This document shows positions 1 to 13,444 of a DNA stretch of 64,000 nt, piece after piece. A program made the translations under genes and the position numbers. Source of the DNA: Warburgia ugandensis (Eukaryota; Streptophyta; Magnoliopsida; Canellales; Canellaceae); assembly GCA_035236585.1 (NCBI GenBank), contig CP141137.1:7890327-7954326 (forward strand), given 5' to 3'. Within the stretch, counting starts at the first letter, position 1, and each line of letters begins with the position of its first letter. Under the pieces are notes generated by a model. The model searched no databases. It had not been told where the DNA came from and saw only the letters and a list, made by a program, of their open reading frames with translations.

Positions 1-513
1 AAACATATCCACTGATTGAGACTTTTCATGAATGAGTTAAAGGTAGCCATAACATGAGAAATTGTCTATGAATGTAATAAAATATTGTTGACCATTCTAT
101 GAAACCGTAGGGAATGGCCTACAAATATCCGTATATATTAGTTCTAAGACATCTGAAGATCTGTTGGCACCTAATCTCTTTATGTTTGTTTGTTTTCCCT
201 TAATGTACTTAACACAAACTTGAAAGTCTGACAAATCAAGGGGATCAAGAATTCCATCTAACACGAGTCTTTCAATTCTTTGTTGCGATATGTGCCCTAA
301 ATGCTTGTCCCAAAGTGAAGCTGAATTCTCATTGGTTAATTTGTGTTTTATACCACGTGAACTCACATGCAAGGTTTTATTAAAAGAGCCAATAGTATCA
401 AATAAATAAAGGTTATAATAAAAAGACAAAAAACTGGTACCCACAATATTTGAATTTAGAAAAAGACTAAACTGATTATTTCCAAATGAACAAGAATAAC
501 CAAATTTGTCCAG
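1..513 (-). mobile_element. Ty1/copia retrotransposon fossil, gag-pre-integrase segment
   Basis: The minus strand (about 444 to 97) encodes a segment with the copia gag-pre-integrase signature: LWDKHLGHIS, then RLVLDGILDPLD and YIKGKQTN, ending in a YTDICRPFP-like entry to the integrase. This order is typical of Ty1/copia pol. The piece belongs with the gag part at 7415-8070, also on the minus strand; a gypsy insertion separates them. The integrase core, reverse transcriptase, RNase H and 3' LTR would lie to the left of the window. The element is broken and old, and is a fossil. Confidence 0.85.
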
Positions 514-573
514 GCGTCATTGATCGACAATCGGTGCCGTTCACTATCTTCCCCTGGCTATCACGAGCAAAAG
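514..573 (+). mobile_element. Remnant of a gypsy LTR at the left junction
   Basis: These 60 bases align without gaps (about 50 of 60 identical by eye) to 5059-5118, inside the 3' LTR of the gypsy element at 2955-7414. They abut the copia sequence on the left and a reverse-oriented LTR on the right. The simplest reading is that this is all that remains of the 5' LTR of the same or a sister element. A fossil. Confidence 0.6.
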
Positions 574-2954
574 TGTGATGACCCAGGTTTCATATGATGC
601 AAATTTCATAAAAAGGCGAGATCTCTTGTTTTAGAAATATGAAATGCATGAAAATCTTTTGTTTTGGAAAGCAATCTTTCATATAAAACCCCGAGTGTCA
701 AAACACATTTTCAAATCATATAGCCATGGCATAGTTTTAAATCAACTCTATTCCCAAGAAAGTGTTAGTCACATGACTTCTGAGAGAGTAACTATAATCA
801 AGTAACATTCACTAAAAGATAAGGTAGGGGTTTACTTACTTGTACTTAATTTGTATGTTCTTTGTCATGGGTGTATCCTGTCCTTAAGTGTTTACTTGTA
901 TCTCAAAAATATTAAGGATTGGGTGAGTATACACTATACTCAGTAGGAGTCTATCACTACTAGTTTTACAATGCATGCTATGTTTTAAACCATATGTTCT
1001 TTAAACCATGTGCATGTTTGGACACTCATGTTCAATATTAATATTAAAAGCCATTATCAAAATAGAATACTGACGACTTAAAGAATCACATAATCCAAGT
1101 CAAAAGTAACATAGATATCATAAGCATATACTATGATATGCATAAGATGCTCAACTGAATCCAACTCATGGATCTATGGTTGGCCATACTCATGTCATGC
1201 TATATGCATGCAAGTAAATCCTCAAAAACATAGGGCACACTATGCCCACGACCTCAGCGCCGTGTGGTCCCCGGGTACCTAGGGACTTTCGGTCATAGCC
1301 TCCACGGGGCATATGACACTTTGACGGGTGCCGTGACACCTTCAATGGCAGTCCTCGTTTACCACAGCAATCAAAGTGAGGACAAGCCTTTTTTGCGTGG
1401 TACCCTTTCCACCTATAGTGGTAGAGGCTGGGAGGCCACCCCAAACCCCTCGGCATAGCGCCCACGAGCTTACTAACCCAAATCATATACTATCAAGCAG
1501 GCAAGAACCTTTTTTTTTTTTCTTTCAAACATGTCTATGCATGTATCATGCAGACAAGAATCCTTTTTCAAAGCATGTCTATACATGTAACACATTTCTT
1601 GGCAATATATGTGCAATGTATTTTTCATATACATGCTAAGTTCATTTATGAAATCAATTCATGCTAAACAGGTCATGTGCATAAGGATGTAACATAAGTT
1701 TATAGGATATACGCATAAAGACAGGACATGTAACTTAAAAACTTAAAACATGCATTAGAAAAGCAACCATGACTCAAAACATACATTCTCAAAGCATCAT
1801 GGGTTCTTTTTAAAAGTCTAGTAGCGATAGGACACCTACCTGGTTTGATCGCGCTAGTTCCCTTGTCCTCGTACGTTCCTAGACATGGTTTAGGGGAAAA
1901 AAGGTTAGCTTGGCCTATTTCTATATGTTCTAGAATAGTTTACCTCACTACTTAGGCATTAAGGGTTCATTCCCATGCCTAAGGGCCTCTTAAGGTCCCT
2001 AATTGGGCCTTGGTATAGTCAAGTTTGCAAAGGTTTAGTGGCCCCGCGCCACTATCATGGTTTAAGGGTCATGTCAGCCTTAGATAGGATCTTGATAGGA
2101 TATTTTATAGTTTAGGTGTGTCCACATCGTCGATACAGACACAACGCCTCTCATGTCGCCTCAATCGGAGTCCTAGAACTCAAGTTATGAGTATTTTAGT
2201 GTTAAGAATACATAGAAGGCCCAAAACGGGCTCTGCGTCACCGCTCCCGGGACGCAGGTGCGTCCCGGTAGAGCAGTGACTGGCCCGCACGTACGGTCGC
2301 AAGCTCCCGGGCGTCATCAGGTTGCTCGTTCTGCTTATGCGAAAAGCGTGGCGTCACCGTCGCAGGCCCACACGAGGTGAGCGCCCCACAGGGCGCGTCT
2401 GCTGATGCACCGAGTCTCCGCCCCTTTTATCATTTGCGAGCGTGTCCACGGACAAGCTCGTCGGTTTCCCTTTAACACACTAGGTGCATTTTGGTTCTGT
2501 GGTGACCTGGGCATCCTCGGGACGCCCTGGTTCGACCCTGTCAAACTAGAACGCCCCAGGCACCTACCCTAGGTCTGTTGTGGCTCCCTAGAGCCCCATT
2601 TTGCATGGTTTCTCATGCAAAAACTTAGGGACATTTAACCTAAGACTGAGGGGGAGATGGGTTTGGAGTTGTTTAAGGTGTACCTGGTTCGTGGCTGGGT
2701 ATTTTTCACGGTTTCTCCTCTTGCCTGCAACTCCAAGACTGATTTTTCCCAGGGTTTTGGGCTGCCATTGGAGGCGCCCAAGAGCTCTATTTATAGAGCT
2801 TAAGGAGGGTTCTAGAGGGGGGTTTCCACTGTATGGCGGTGGTTTCCCCCCTACACACCGACATTCTAGAATGTCGATGATGTAGTATGTTTGGGAAGAA
2901 GGGGTGCCCGTATCAAAACGGGTCCCTGTTTTCTTAGGCCAATTCGTTTTAAAA
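574..2954 (-). mobile_element. Reverse-oriented long LTR (probable solo LTR, gypsy-type)
   Basis: No protein domain is found here. On the minus strand the segment ends at 574 in a gypsy-like LTR end (GGGTCATCACA). It contains a TATA-like block at about 2786-2805 (CTCTATAAATAGAG on the minus strand) and a GC-rich, CpG-rich stretch at 2220-2560, both like the long LTRs at 9460-15958. The outer (5') boundary near 2900-2955 could not be fixed and no clean target-site duplication was seen. It replaces the 5' half of the gypsy element that continues at 2955. Short open frames here have no family resemblance. A fossil. Confidence 0.5.
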
Positions 2955-4750
2955 TGCAGCATGACCAGGTGATTGCCTATGCGTCACGACAGTTGAAGAC
3001 ACATGAGGTAAATTACCCTACACATGACTTAGAATTAGTAGCAGTGGTTTTTGCATTGAAATTATGGCGGCACTACCTTTACGAAGAGAAATTTGAGGTT
3101 TTCTCAGATCATAAGAGTCTTAAATATTTCTTCACATAGAATTACTTGAATTTGAGACAAAGGAGGTGGATGGAGTATCTTAAGGATTATGACTTCAGGA
3201 TACGATATCATCCAAGGAAAGCAAATGTAGTGGCCGATGCCTTGAGTATAAAGTCAAGGTCAATGGTAGCAAATTTATCAGTTAAGTCGATGTTCATTAA
3301 CAAAGTCATATAAGCACAGGCAGAGGATGTTGAAACCTAGGACTTGTGTGGCAGGGCAGGTTTTGCTAGAGGACAGGATACAGGTGTACGTTTTCAAGGC
3401 AAATTGGTAGTTCCAGCAATTGATGGCTTGAGGCGGGAGCTAATCTAGGAGGCACATCAATCATGATTCAATATTCACCCAGAGGGTACGAAGATGTACC
3501 AGGACTTGAGGCGAAATTTTTGGTGGAATGGGATGAAGAAGGACATTGGTGAGTGTGTAGCACTGTGTTTGACTTGTTAGCAAGTCAGGGCAGAACATCA
3601 GAGCCCAATAGGTATGTTGCAAACCTTAGAGCTTCCTGAGTGGAAGTGGGACCACATTACCATAGATTTCATTGTGGGTTTGCCCAGGACAGCAAGTCGG
3701 CATGATATGATATGGGTAACAGTGGATTTATTAAATAAGTTTGCTCATTTCCTTCCCATTCAACAAACTCAGTCTGTTGATAGCTTGGCAGAGTTATATG
3801 TTAAGGAAATCATGAGTTTGCATGGTACCCCTCTAACTATTATCTCTGACAGGGATAGTAGATTCACCTCAAAGTATTGGCGGAGTGTACAGGGAGCATT
3901 GGGATCAGCATTGAGATTCAACACTGCCTTTCACCCACAAACAAATGGTTAATCAGAGAGGATTGTCCAGACTATAGAAGACATGTTGAGGTCATGTGCC
4001 ATTGATTGGAAGGGCAGTTGAGATGAGCACTTACCACTAGTGGAGTTTGCATACAACAACAGCTTTCATGCAAGTATTGGCATGGCTCCTTATGAGGCAC
4101 TCTATGGAAGACCATGCCGATCACCTATATGTTGGAGTGACATTGGTGAGAGGCGATTGTTGAAGTCTGAGATAGTTGAACAGTGTGTAGAGAAAGTTCT
4201 GTTAATCCAAAAGAGATTGTTGACTGCTCATAGCCGTTAGAAGAGTTTTGCCGACAAGGGATGTAGACATGTAGAGTTTGCAGTGGGAGACCATGTTTTC
4301 TTGAAGATTTCTCCAATGAAGGGTGTGATGAGGTTTGGAGTCAAAGGAAAGTTGAGCCCTTGGTACATTGGACCCTTTGAGATCTTAAAAAGGGTTGGGC
4401 TTGTAGCCTATCAGTTGGCTTTACCACTGCGACTAGTAGGTGTTCATGATGTTTTTCATATATCAATGTTGAGGAAATATATGGCAGATCCTTCACACAT
4501 AATACAACAAATTCCTATAAAGCTACGTCCAGATCTAACCTTTGAGGAAAGAGCTATATGGATTTTAGATTATAAGACACAGGAATTGAGAAGTAGAACT
4601 ATTCCATTGGTCAAGGTTCTTTGGCAACACCATTCAATGGAAGAGGCAACCTGGGAGATGGAAGAGCAGATGCAGTAGACACATCCTGAACTTTTTAAGG
4701 AATGAGGTAAGAAAAATTTCGAGGACAAAATTTCTATGAGGGGAGAAGAA
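2955..4750 (+). mobile_element. Ty3/gypsy chromovirus pol fossil: RNase H, integrase, chromodomain
   Basis: The plus strand carries the 3' half of a Ty3/gypsy pol in normal order. RNase H is at 2955-3260 ([26 protein letters not shown], then [16 protein letters not shown]). An H2C2-type zinc-binding region is at about 3470-3600. The integrase core is at 3614-4010 (WDHITIDFIVGLP, IISDRDSRFTS, FHPQTNG). The C-terminus at 4283-4678 has a GPF motif (WYIGPFEILKRVG) and a chromodomain-like tail (VLWQHHSMEEATWEME). This points to the chromovirus group, probably Tekay/Del. A purine-rich tract at 4738-4750 abuts the 3' LTR. Gag, protease and most of the reverse transcriptase are absent. Broken, with several breaks; a fossil. 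Confidence 0.88.
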
Positions 4751-7414
4751 TGTAAGAACTTTGAAAAAAAATCAAAAATAAAAAAAATGGCTTAAAATAG
4801 AGGGGATCGTAATTGATATGGACACCCCCCCTCCCACTTAAAGAAAAGAAGAACAAATCATTAGGGGTGTTCTTAACCCAATTGAGAGAGGGAGAAGAAA
4901 AGAGGGAAAAGAGGAAGAGAGAGTGGGGGAGAAGGAGAGAGGAGAAAGAAGGGGACAAAACGATCCATCCTCCACCCTCCATTTCTCTCATCGACTAAGG
5001 GAGGAGGATATCAACGGTGGAGAAGTGTCGACGGTCGCCAAAAAAGATAGAGTGAAATGCGTCATTGATCGACGATCAGTGCCATTCACTGTCTTCCCCT
5101 AGCTACAATGAGCAAAAGCCCTATAGTTGCTTGTTGATTTAACTAGTTTTGGTGGGGGGCAAAGAAAGAAAACAGTACCAATGACGGGAAAATCAACGGC
5201 AATCTCTTTCTTTAGTGACGATTGGAGGTTGAAGACACTCCTTAAGGGTAAGATCTAGGATACCCATCTCTTGAATCTTGTAGTTTGCAAAAATTTATGC
5301 ATTTTTAACTTAGATCTATAATTAGGGATGATCCAACAGTCCAATCCCTAATTTAAGCATAGGGATGAAAAATTAAAGACTTGATGTAGTCTAAATCACT
5401 CTAGATTGACAGATCTAGGCAGGAAACTGATTGGACAATCTTGGTCGTCTTATCGGGTACTATTTACACAGTAAATCCTTGATGTCTGATTGATGATCAG
5501 ATATCACCGATGAATCTTAGAACCCTAAATTAGCTAAGATATGAAAAAATTTGGGAATGGATGGATGAACTGGCTATCTTGATTTGAAAATGTGTAAATT
5601 TACTTGAAATTATGAACATGTGGATTTGTATTGACAATGAATTCAAAATTTGATTTGGTTAGGTGATTGATAAGTGATTAAAGGAAGGATATAGCAAAAT
5701 TGTGGAGCACAAAAAGAGAGGTAGGTAGTTTGGACATCAATATGCTTGCTTGAATTGGAAAAAAAGAAAGAAGAAAAAACCCAATGATAACTATGCTATT
5801 ATATTTGGAATTTACCTGAAACTTGATATTTTGATCTTTTTAGTTTATGCAGCTATCAAAAGGGTATATTCATGAAATTTATTTAAAATGTCAGGTCTAC
5901 TTTACTATCGATTGAAAACCAATGCATGAAATTATATGGTTTTATCAGTTCTATAGGCATGAGATGCTGCCTAGTATTATTATATTATGACGGACATATT
6001 AGGGCCAGTGGACTCTGTGCTGGGAAGATTGAGGACTGATCATCCTCTTTCTTCTGAAATTATATATGTATGATGGATACCTAGCCATAGGGGCCTAATG
6101 CAAGCTCATGTCATCATGGACAGGTCATGGCTTGTGTGTCGAGTTTTCCATGAACACGGTGCAAAGGAGTCTATCCGCTTGGTATCAGCGTGATAGCCAT
6201 GGACTTGATTGGTTCTTGTCCGTTGCACAAAGGTTCCATTATTTTTTGGTTTATATATATATATTGCGAAATAGCGCAAGTGCAGGGCAGCTTGGTATTT
6301 CAGGTCAATAATGAGTACTCATGACCAACAGCAGGTGGTTGGATTTGGGCGGTTTTATACTCGTAAAATCTTAATGAGATTTAGAGTATGTGTGTGTGTA
6401 TATATATAGGTGTTCGTATACACTGGTTGAAATACTCTTTATTTACATTTAAGCATTTCCTGGTTTAAATGCATTTCTCTATTGGTTTTGAAGCATGTGA
6501 AGAGTGGTGACTATTTTCCATATCATCTAAATGTTTTACTAAGGTTATTATCATTATTTGGAAACAGTAAGCATGAATGTTAAACTGATGATTCAAACTG
6601 ATTGGACATGAAAACTATTTGAAATGGCATGGTATGAATTTCAGAATATATTACACTACTTATTTGGCATCATATGACACAAAATTTCACAAAGTATGAT
6701 AAATTGTTCCTTTTAGAATTAGAACTGCATAAACTTGTGTGTTGATGATGAAACTACCTACACAAGTGAAAGCTTATTGAGATATTATACTTGTTTACAA
6801 TATCTTAGGTTCGAAGGACTCTAGCAAAGGGAAAGGCACATAGTTTTGACTTGAAAGCTACAATAAAGCTATTTTGAGTAAATGTGAGGTATTGGTAAAG
6901 ATTTCTAAAGGTTCTTACAACTCTTATGTAATTAAAATTGTTTCATGACTATTAAAAATGGACATATGGATGTATATTTATTACCGTCTGACACGAATGG
7001 CTGTAACTGGAGTAATCCTGGGCATACAGGTCAATTACCTAGCCTTTTTAACATTACCAAAATGTTTCATTTATTTAAATTAAATAGAAATGTGTATGCT
7101 GGTATTTGGAGGGAGACGGAGTCTCCATTATGGATATTTATATGTACATTATGATTATCAGGTGTCGCATTGCATGCGTTAAATGCACGAGGTCCAAAAT
7201 ACAGGGGAGACTCTGTCGGATTTTTGGTAGGAATGTGGTGTTCATTCCTCTGAAAATCATTATTTTTAATGAAAAAAAAGACACTTGGGATTTTTAAGGT
7301 GTTCTTTTCAAAGTTATTCTTTCGTTATTTGGTTTTGAACAGTTTTAGAAAATATTGGGGCCCCACAAAGCAAAAGATATATGAAAAAGTGTTATAAAAA
7401 CCCGAGATGTCACA
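4751..7414 (+). mobile_element. 3' LTR of the gypsy chromovirus
   Basis: It begins TGTAAGAACTTTG directly after a polypurine tract and ends CCCGAGATGTCACA, giving TG...CA ends and a length of 2,664 bp. Its layout matches the long LTRs at 9460-15958: an A-rich start, a stretch of CACCCCC pyrimidines about 75 bp in, and an AGCTTATTGAG...ATCTTAGG pair near the 3' end (about 6770-6812). Copia sequence resumes at 7415. The 63-85-aa frames inside have no family match. A fossil. Confidence 0.85.
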
Positions 7415-8420
7415 TATATCCACCAAGTGTGTCTGGGTATTGAAGCTAAATTAACCTTAGAATAAACCAAAGTGAGAAGTGTACCTTTCTTTGCATGCTA
7501 AGTGTGATATTTGGTATAGTCCTTCTTCATGTGTCCAGGATTCTTACAAAAGTAACATCTAAATTCCTCATTTTGTTTCTTTTGTTGTTTCTTTTACAGT
7601 GGACCACTTGCAGCTTCTTTATCTTTATTCCTTTTCTTGTTCTTGCCCTTAAAGGTACTTGCCAAGTAAGCATTTTCAGTCTTTTCTTACTTTAGCCTTT
7701 CCTCTTCTTGCATACAATGAGAAATGAGATCATTAAGAGACCATTTATCCTTTTGGCAATTATAACTTACCTTAAATTGATTGAATTGCATAAGAAGAGA
7801 AATCAAAACTAAATGCACGAACCAATCCTTAGATAGTTGTTACCTTTTTGGACATAGCACCTCTAAAGGTTTCTAGAATTCCACGCTTCATGATCATAAG
7901 ACTCATGCGATTTGAATGATCCCACTTCTCAAAGTCCTGTTTTTCCTCATTGGAACTTTTGTCTGTAAGAGCAGTGGGTTGGTCAATCCTTAGCGCAAAG
8001 TATAAATCCATGAAGGCAAGAACGATCATAACGTTCTCTTCCCAATCTTTAAAGTTGGTCCCATTCAACATGGAAATGGCATTGATGTTGGTAGATATGA
8101 CAGAAGCAAATGCATTAACTGAAAATAGAATAAAACAACATGTTCACACAAGTTCTATATCATGCTTAAATAAATTCAAATAATGATAGGGGTTATCACA
8201 AGATACCTAGCACAACATTAACATTTAGTCTTTGGACAGCAATATTAACTTATAAGTGGTACTCTTTGTGTGGTAATCAAATATTGATAATAAATCCTGT
8301 CAAACAATAAGCCTTTCTTTGGACTGACTTATTGTTCACATGGAGTACCCAATAATTGGACTGACTTATTCTTTGGTAACATGTTGTTTCAATCAACTTA
8401 TTTTAAAACATTAGGCATCC
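7415..8420 (-). mobile_element. Ty1/copia fossil: gag and zinc-knuckle segment plus leader
   Basis: The minus strand from about 8120 to 7830 encodes a copia gag start (MLNGTNFKDWEENVMIVL, then LYFALRIDQP and KWDHSNRMSLMIMKRGI), the UBN2/DUF4219-type region. A zinc-knuckle-like stretch follows at about 7565-7515 (CYFCKNPGHMKKD). The next domain in order, gag-pre-integrase, is at 1-513, so the gypsy insertion fell between gag and the integrase. Sequence 8130-8420 looks like untranslated leader. A broken fossil. Confidence 0.82.
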
Positions 8421-8429
8421 AATTTTTGG

Positions 8430-9131
<702 letters not shown>

Positions 9132-9221
9132 ACTTTGTTGACCTCAAGAACCATTCTCAATAATCACATCACAAAATCAATTGATAAACTTGTTTCTCAA
9201 TGATTCAACATGAGGAGGCTC

Positions 9222-9240
9222 TAATACCAGTTGTTGAAAC
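9222..9240 (-). other. Copia tRNA primer-binding site
   Basis: On the minus strand the sequence reads CTGGTATTAGAGCC, close to the TGGTATCAGAGC site complementary to initiator tRNA-Met that plant copia elements use. It follows directly the CA that ends the LTR piece at 9241-9459, as expected for the junction of 5' LTR and leader. Confidence 0.75.
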
Positions 9241-9459
9241 TATCTTTTTTTTACAAAAACCTTCGTCATACCAACATCATTCATGTTAATTCACCAATAA
9301 TAATAGACAAGATGCAGAAGCATACCTAGATCCATGAGAACAGATGTGATTCCTGAATCTTGCCTTTCTTGATCTTCGAAATTAATGCTTATAAGTTTTC
9401 TTGAGAAGGGGATCCCTCTTTTTTTTTTTTTATGATGGAACGTCAGAAAAGAATCATAC
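9241..9459 (-). mobile_element. Copia 5' LTR, R/U5 half
   Basis: This is the 3' half of the copia 5' LTR on the minus strand, ending in CA at 9241 just before the primer-binding site. The other half is at 15964-16158. The solo LTR 9460-15958 split them; its flanks are CATAC (9455-9459) and CATAT (15959-15963). Together the two halves give an LTR of roughly 415 bp, normal for copia. A fossil. Confidence 0.7.
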
Positions 9460-10187
9460 TGTAATATCCTCAATTTTTACTCATAAAAATTAGTAATAAA
9501 ATGAATTAATAAAAAAAATTATCAATAGAATTTTGACTTAAGACCACTAAATTTAAAAAGCACGCATTGATAGGATTTGAACGATATAAAGAACGTCAAA
9601 AACATAGTTCAAATGAGGGAGATATGGACCTTTTAAATTCTAGGGGCATTTTGGTAATTAGGCAAGGGACTTGAAAAAGAGGGGGTCGTTTTGATAACAA
9701 CACCCCCTTTCCATTTCGATTCCATCTCCAATGGAGGAAGGTGGCGATCCTCTTTCCCTACGAGGAAATAGGATCCCCAACTACAAAAATAAGCTTTCCT
9801 CCTTATTCCCAACGCAAAACAACCATGGATTGTGCCTTCTTTGCACTCGCTAGAGGACCCCAATCTCCCCTCTCCGGCTCTAATTAGGTAGGCTATATCC
9901 TCTATCCTTCTCATTTTCTTATTTTTTGACTTTTTCCTCACATATTCGGGCTGGATCTGGTCTAAATGGCTGTTGGAAGGCCTGGAAAATCAAAACCATA
10001 GATCGTGGTTAGACCCACATTAAGGATAGCTTGGATGATAGATATGAGCCGTCCAATGTGACCTTTGGACCCAAAAACCCTAGAAACGGCTAAAACAGGT
10101 AAAAAAAATCATATCATCTGAGACTCTAATCGAGCCAAAACAAATCAAACAGTTCAGGTTCATCGTCCTCGATGGACGATGCGACCA
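9460..10187 (+). mobile_element. Solo LTR A (gypsy-type), left part
   Basis: It begins TGTAATATCCTC and matches the general design of the LTRs at 4751 and 10188: an A-rich start, then a CACCCCC tract at about 9700. It is interrupted at 10187 by solo LTR B and resumes at 13445. No coding domain of a gypsy element is present between its ends other than the nested LTR, so it is a solo LTR. A fossil. Confidence 0.8.
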
Positions 10188-13100
10188 TGTAATAACCCAA
10201 AATTTTAAATTATGAAAAAGGCATAATTTCGTAGAATTATGAAAAATTAGAAAATTAAGGATTTGGAGAAATTGGAGATGAAATCACGAATTAAAACCAC
10301 AATAATTAGAATGTACTAGAAAAATGGAATCCAACGTTACTAAAAATGCTAAAATCAGAGACCAGAGGGAAAATGACTAATTATTTTAATTTCTGTATTT
10401 AATTAAATTACTAAAGGGGGGAAAATGGTAAATTCACGTACAACCCACAGACTGGGCGCTGGAACCCACGAAGTGATAGCCATTATGGGAGGCTTTGAAT
10501 GCATTTGCCCCTGTCTCGTTTCCCACAAACCTCCCTCCATTTTTTTTTTCGCCAGTGCGACGACAGATCATGGTGAAGGCGCCGTTGCATTTTCCTTCCC
10601 TCCCACAGACTAACCTGTGGTGAAGAACGACTGGAATAAGCTAACTCGACTGAAGTAGGCCATCCTCCACTCTTCATCCCTCTCTTTTTTATCGGTTTTC
10701 AATGTTTTTAGCACCGAAAAACGGCGTGGATTGCCATTTTTCGATAAGGTGATGTATGTTACTTTTATTTTCAAAATAAACAGATGAAACAGTATCATAT
10801 GCATGATTTGAACCATTCATCTTGTGCATGGTAACACAAAGAATAAACTCATGAATTTTCATAGTAATCGGACGGCTAGGGATGCCGAAAAACTAAGAAA
10901 ATAGTAAGAGGGAGATTTTTAGAAATGTGATAAAAAAAATCATGTAAAAACGTGAGATAATGACAAAATTGGTTGATATGAAGCTTAAAAATAAATGTAC
11001 GTAAAAAATGGAGTGAAACGGTGCAAAAATCGTACCATTTGGACATCGGGGGGTCGCTGGCGGCAACTAGAGTTCGGCCATCATCTCTGGTGATGGCAAC
11101 CCAGCAAGCAGCAACTTGGGCGGCATGCGTACGAGGGTGACGTCGATCATCAAGTGTGCTCCGCACATGCATCACGTGCGGCGCAATTTAAAACTCCCTT
11201 TTCTTGATTTTTTTGGATTTTCTAAGCCGTTCATTTACAAAAAAAATATGTGATTTTAGGAGCTATACAAATCCAAATCACTATCCGAAAGATGCATTGC
11301 GATCATCTTGATGGTGAGAACTTAGATTCAAGATAAAAATATAGATTTGAACACCCTTTAAATGCTTAAACCACTAAATACTATTAGATAACCTATTTTA
11401 GGCCGATTAATGGATGATCAAGCCTTAGACCTTGATTGTACATATCAAATATGAGATGACTTAGGGGATTAGAAGAATAGATCTCATTGAATTGCCAAGA
11501 AAAGTGATCCTGATTGTCAATCTAATTAGGTGCCTTAGGATAGGCTGATTAGAGAGCGATCTGACCGTCAAATCAACGCATAATCATAGAGATACATGTG
11601 AATCACTAAACGAATATAGAAATTAAATGGATCGTGATGAAAATGAGTAGGATTGAAATCAAAGATGACATATGACAATCTAGATGTTAGAAAGACAAAC
11701 ATTTAGCTCAGGATTCCCCTAATAGAGGGTTAATGAGATGATCTAGGTCATTCATCTTGGATTAACTACCAGATAAGGGAAGTTATCACTTTGACCTCTT
11801 TATTTGAGATGTGAGAACACCAAGTGATCGATGACTTATATTGTGACAGGTACTTCAGGACGCATGACGTGATATAGCTTACACATCTAACTTGAGTACT
11901 ACGTTTATCGAGGTAGGTGATTACATTCGTGATTTTTTCATGATTTCTTAAATCATGACATAGCATTTGAAACTTTGAGGCATAGGTTTTATACTCTGCC
12001 ATGTTGCATGAAATTATTTTCAACATGTATTATCAATATGCTTGCTACTTCTTTTGTGTATGATTTATGCATGGTTTTTAGTATATTTTAGTTGCATCAA
12101 CTTGATTATTGAGGATGTTATACACTAATTTTTGATGCATAATGTTGATATATTGAATTACTCACTCGATTTGGTTGTATTGAGAATGATTAAGCATTAT
12201 CATGTTTTCAGGAAAATTCATTTATTTTGCATGATTATCCATATATTTGAACATATGGCTAATGGTACACTACCATATTTTTGACCGGATCTTATTGAGA
12301 TTTTTACATGTGGGCGTTTCTATGCCTTATCGATTGGGACAATTGAGCTTATGATGGGATGCATCCCCCCTCGAGTGCTTGAGTGCCCCATGTGGGTGAA
12401 AGGCTGAAAGTGGGATTGGAATGTGTCTTTCCCTGAGTGTCCCGTGTGGGTGAAATGGTGAAAGCGGGATTTTAAAGCGTCTTTCCATGAGTGCCTGAGT
12501 GCTTGAGTGCCCCGTTGTGGGTGAAAGCGAAAAGTACTAAGAGTTGGCCCCATGTTGCTGTGAGTGTACTTGAGACACTCATAGGGCTTGACTGTGCACA
12601 ATGCTTTGTTGGTTTTAACATACATTTATGTTGTTCTATGGATACAGATTTGCATTGTTATGGCATACGTGTATCTACGTATTTTCTCATGTTTTGTATG
12701 TCATGATGCCCATGATTGATATCGCTTTATTTATATCATGGATTTCATGTATTATTCGTCATAGATATCTAATATTTTGTGTATATGTATTCATCTTACG
12801 GGATTTATCATGATCTTGATATCTTGCGCCATGTGGTTTTCTATTATTTTTGTTATTGAATGTAAATCACTTACACAAGCATAGCTTGCTGAGGTATTGC
12901 TTTGTTTTGCAATGCCTCAGATTTGGAGCACAATAGTCAGAAGGGAAAGTGGGTGGATTAGCGTGGACTTGAACAAGGACTTGAGGACCATCTACCATTT
13001 TGTGTTCAGAGACTAATTAGCGTATGTCTCTTAGACCTTGTTAGACCTTTTTAGGACTGTACTTGGAGGTTATATATTTGGAGGGATTGGACCCACACTA

Positions 13101-13444
13101 TAGTATGGTGTACATTTATTTGCACATGTAGTTGATGTGGTGATCATGGATAGAACCTGGAGGCTTTTGGACTTGTATTATCATTGTCTCTTTACAACTT
13201 GTGTAATTTATCGTGGTTTTAAATTTGAGCATGCTCAGAGTATTTGAACTTGATTTTGTTCATCATCGTGCTTTTTGGGATGTGGATGACCCTTGGGGTT
13301 TTCTTTATTTGGTATTTCTCTTTGACGTTGCGTAAAATTTATAAATTTTGAGTTTTATTTCAGGGATCTCACCTATTTTATAAACAAAATTATTTATATT
13401 ACTATATGTATTGGAAAAAGGTTTAGAAAACCCAGTGTGTCACA
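10188..13444 (+). mobile_element. Solo LTR B (gypsy-type) nested in solo LTR A
   Basis: It begins TGTAATAACCC at 10188 and ends GTGTGTCACA at 13444: 3,257 bp with TG...CA ends. The five bases before and after are GACCA and GATCG, which agree at three of five and differ only by transitions. Its size is close to that of LTR A (about 3,240 bp without the insert), and both share the AGCTTGCTGAGG...GCAATGCCT pair near the 3' end (12880-12920 here, 15532-15572 in A). It holds a 54-bp tandem repeat at 12381-12520. No pol domain is present. A fossil. Confidence 0.8.
12381..12520 (+). repeat. 54-bp tandem repeat inside solo LTR B
   Basis: Units begin with GAGTG at 12381, 12435 and 12489. Each continues into a CCC-GTGTGGGTGAAA block, a GAAAG-GGGATT block and GTCTTTCC. 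The third unit is partial and rearranged. Confidence 0.85.

Noticed and set aside
2588-2962. 124-codon minus-strand frame
   Set aside because: It lies in the reverse-oriented LTR, spans its TATA-like block and shows no protein family text.
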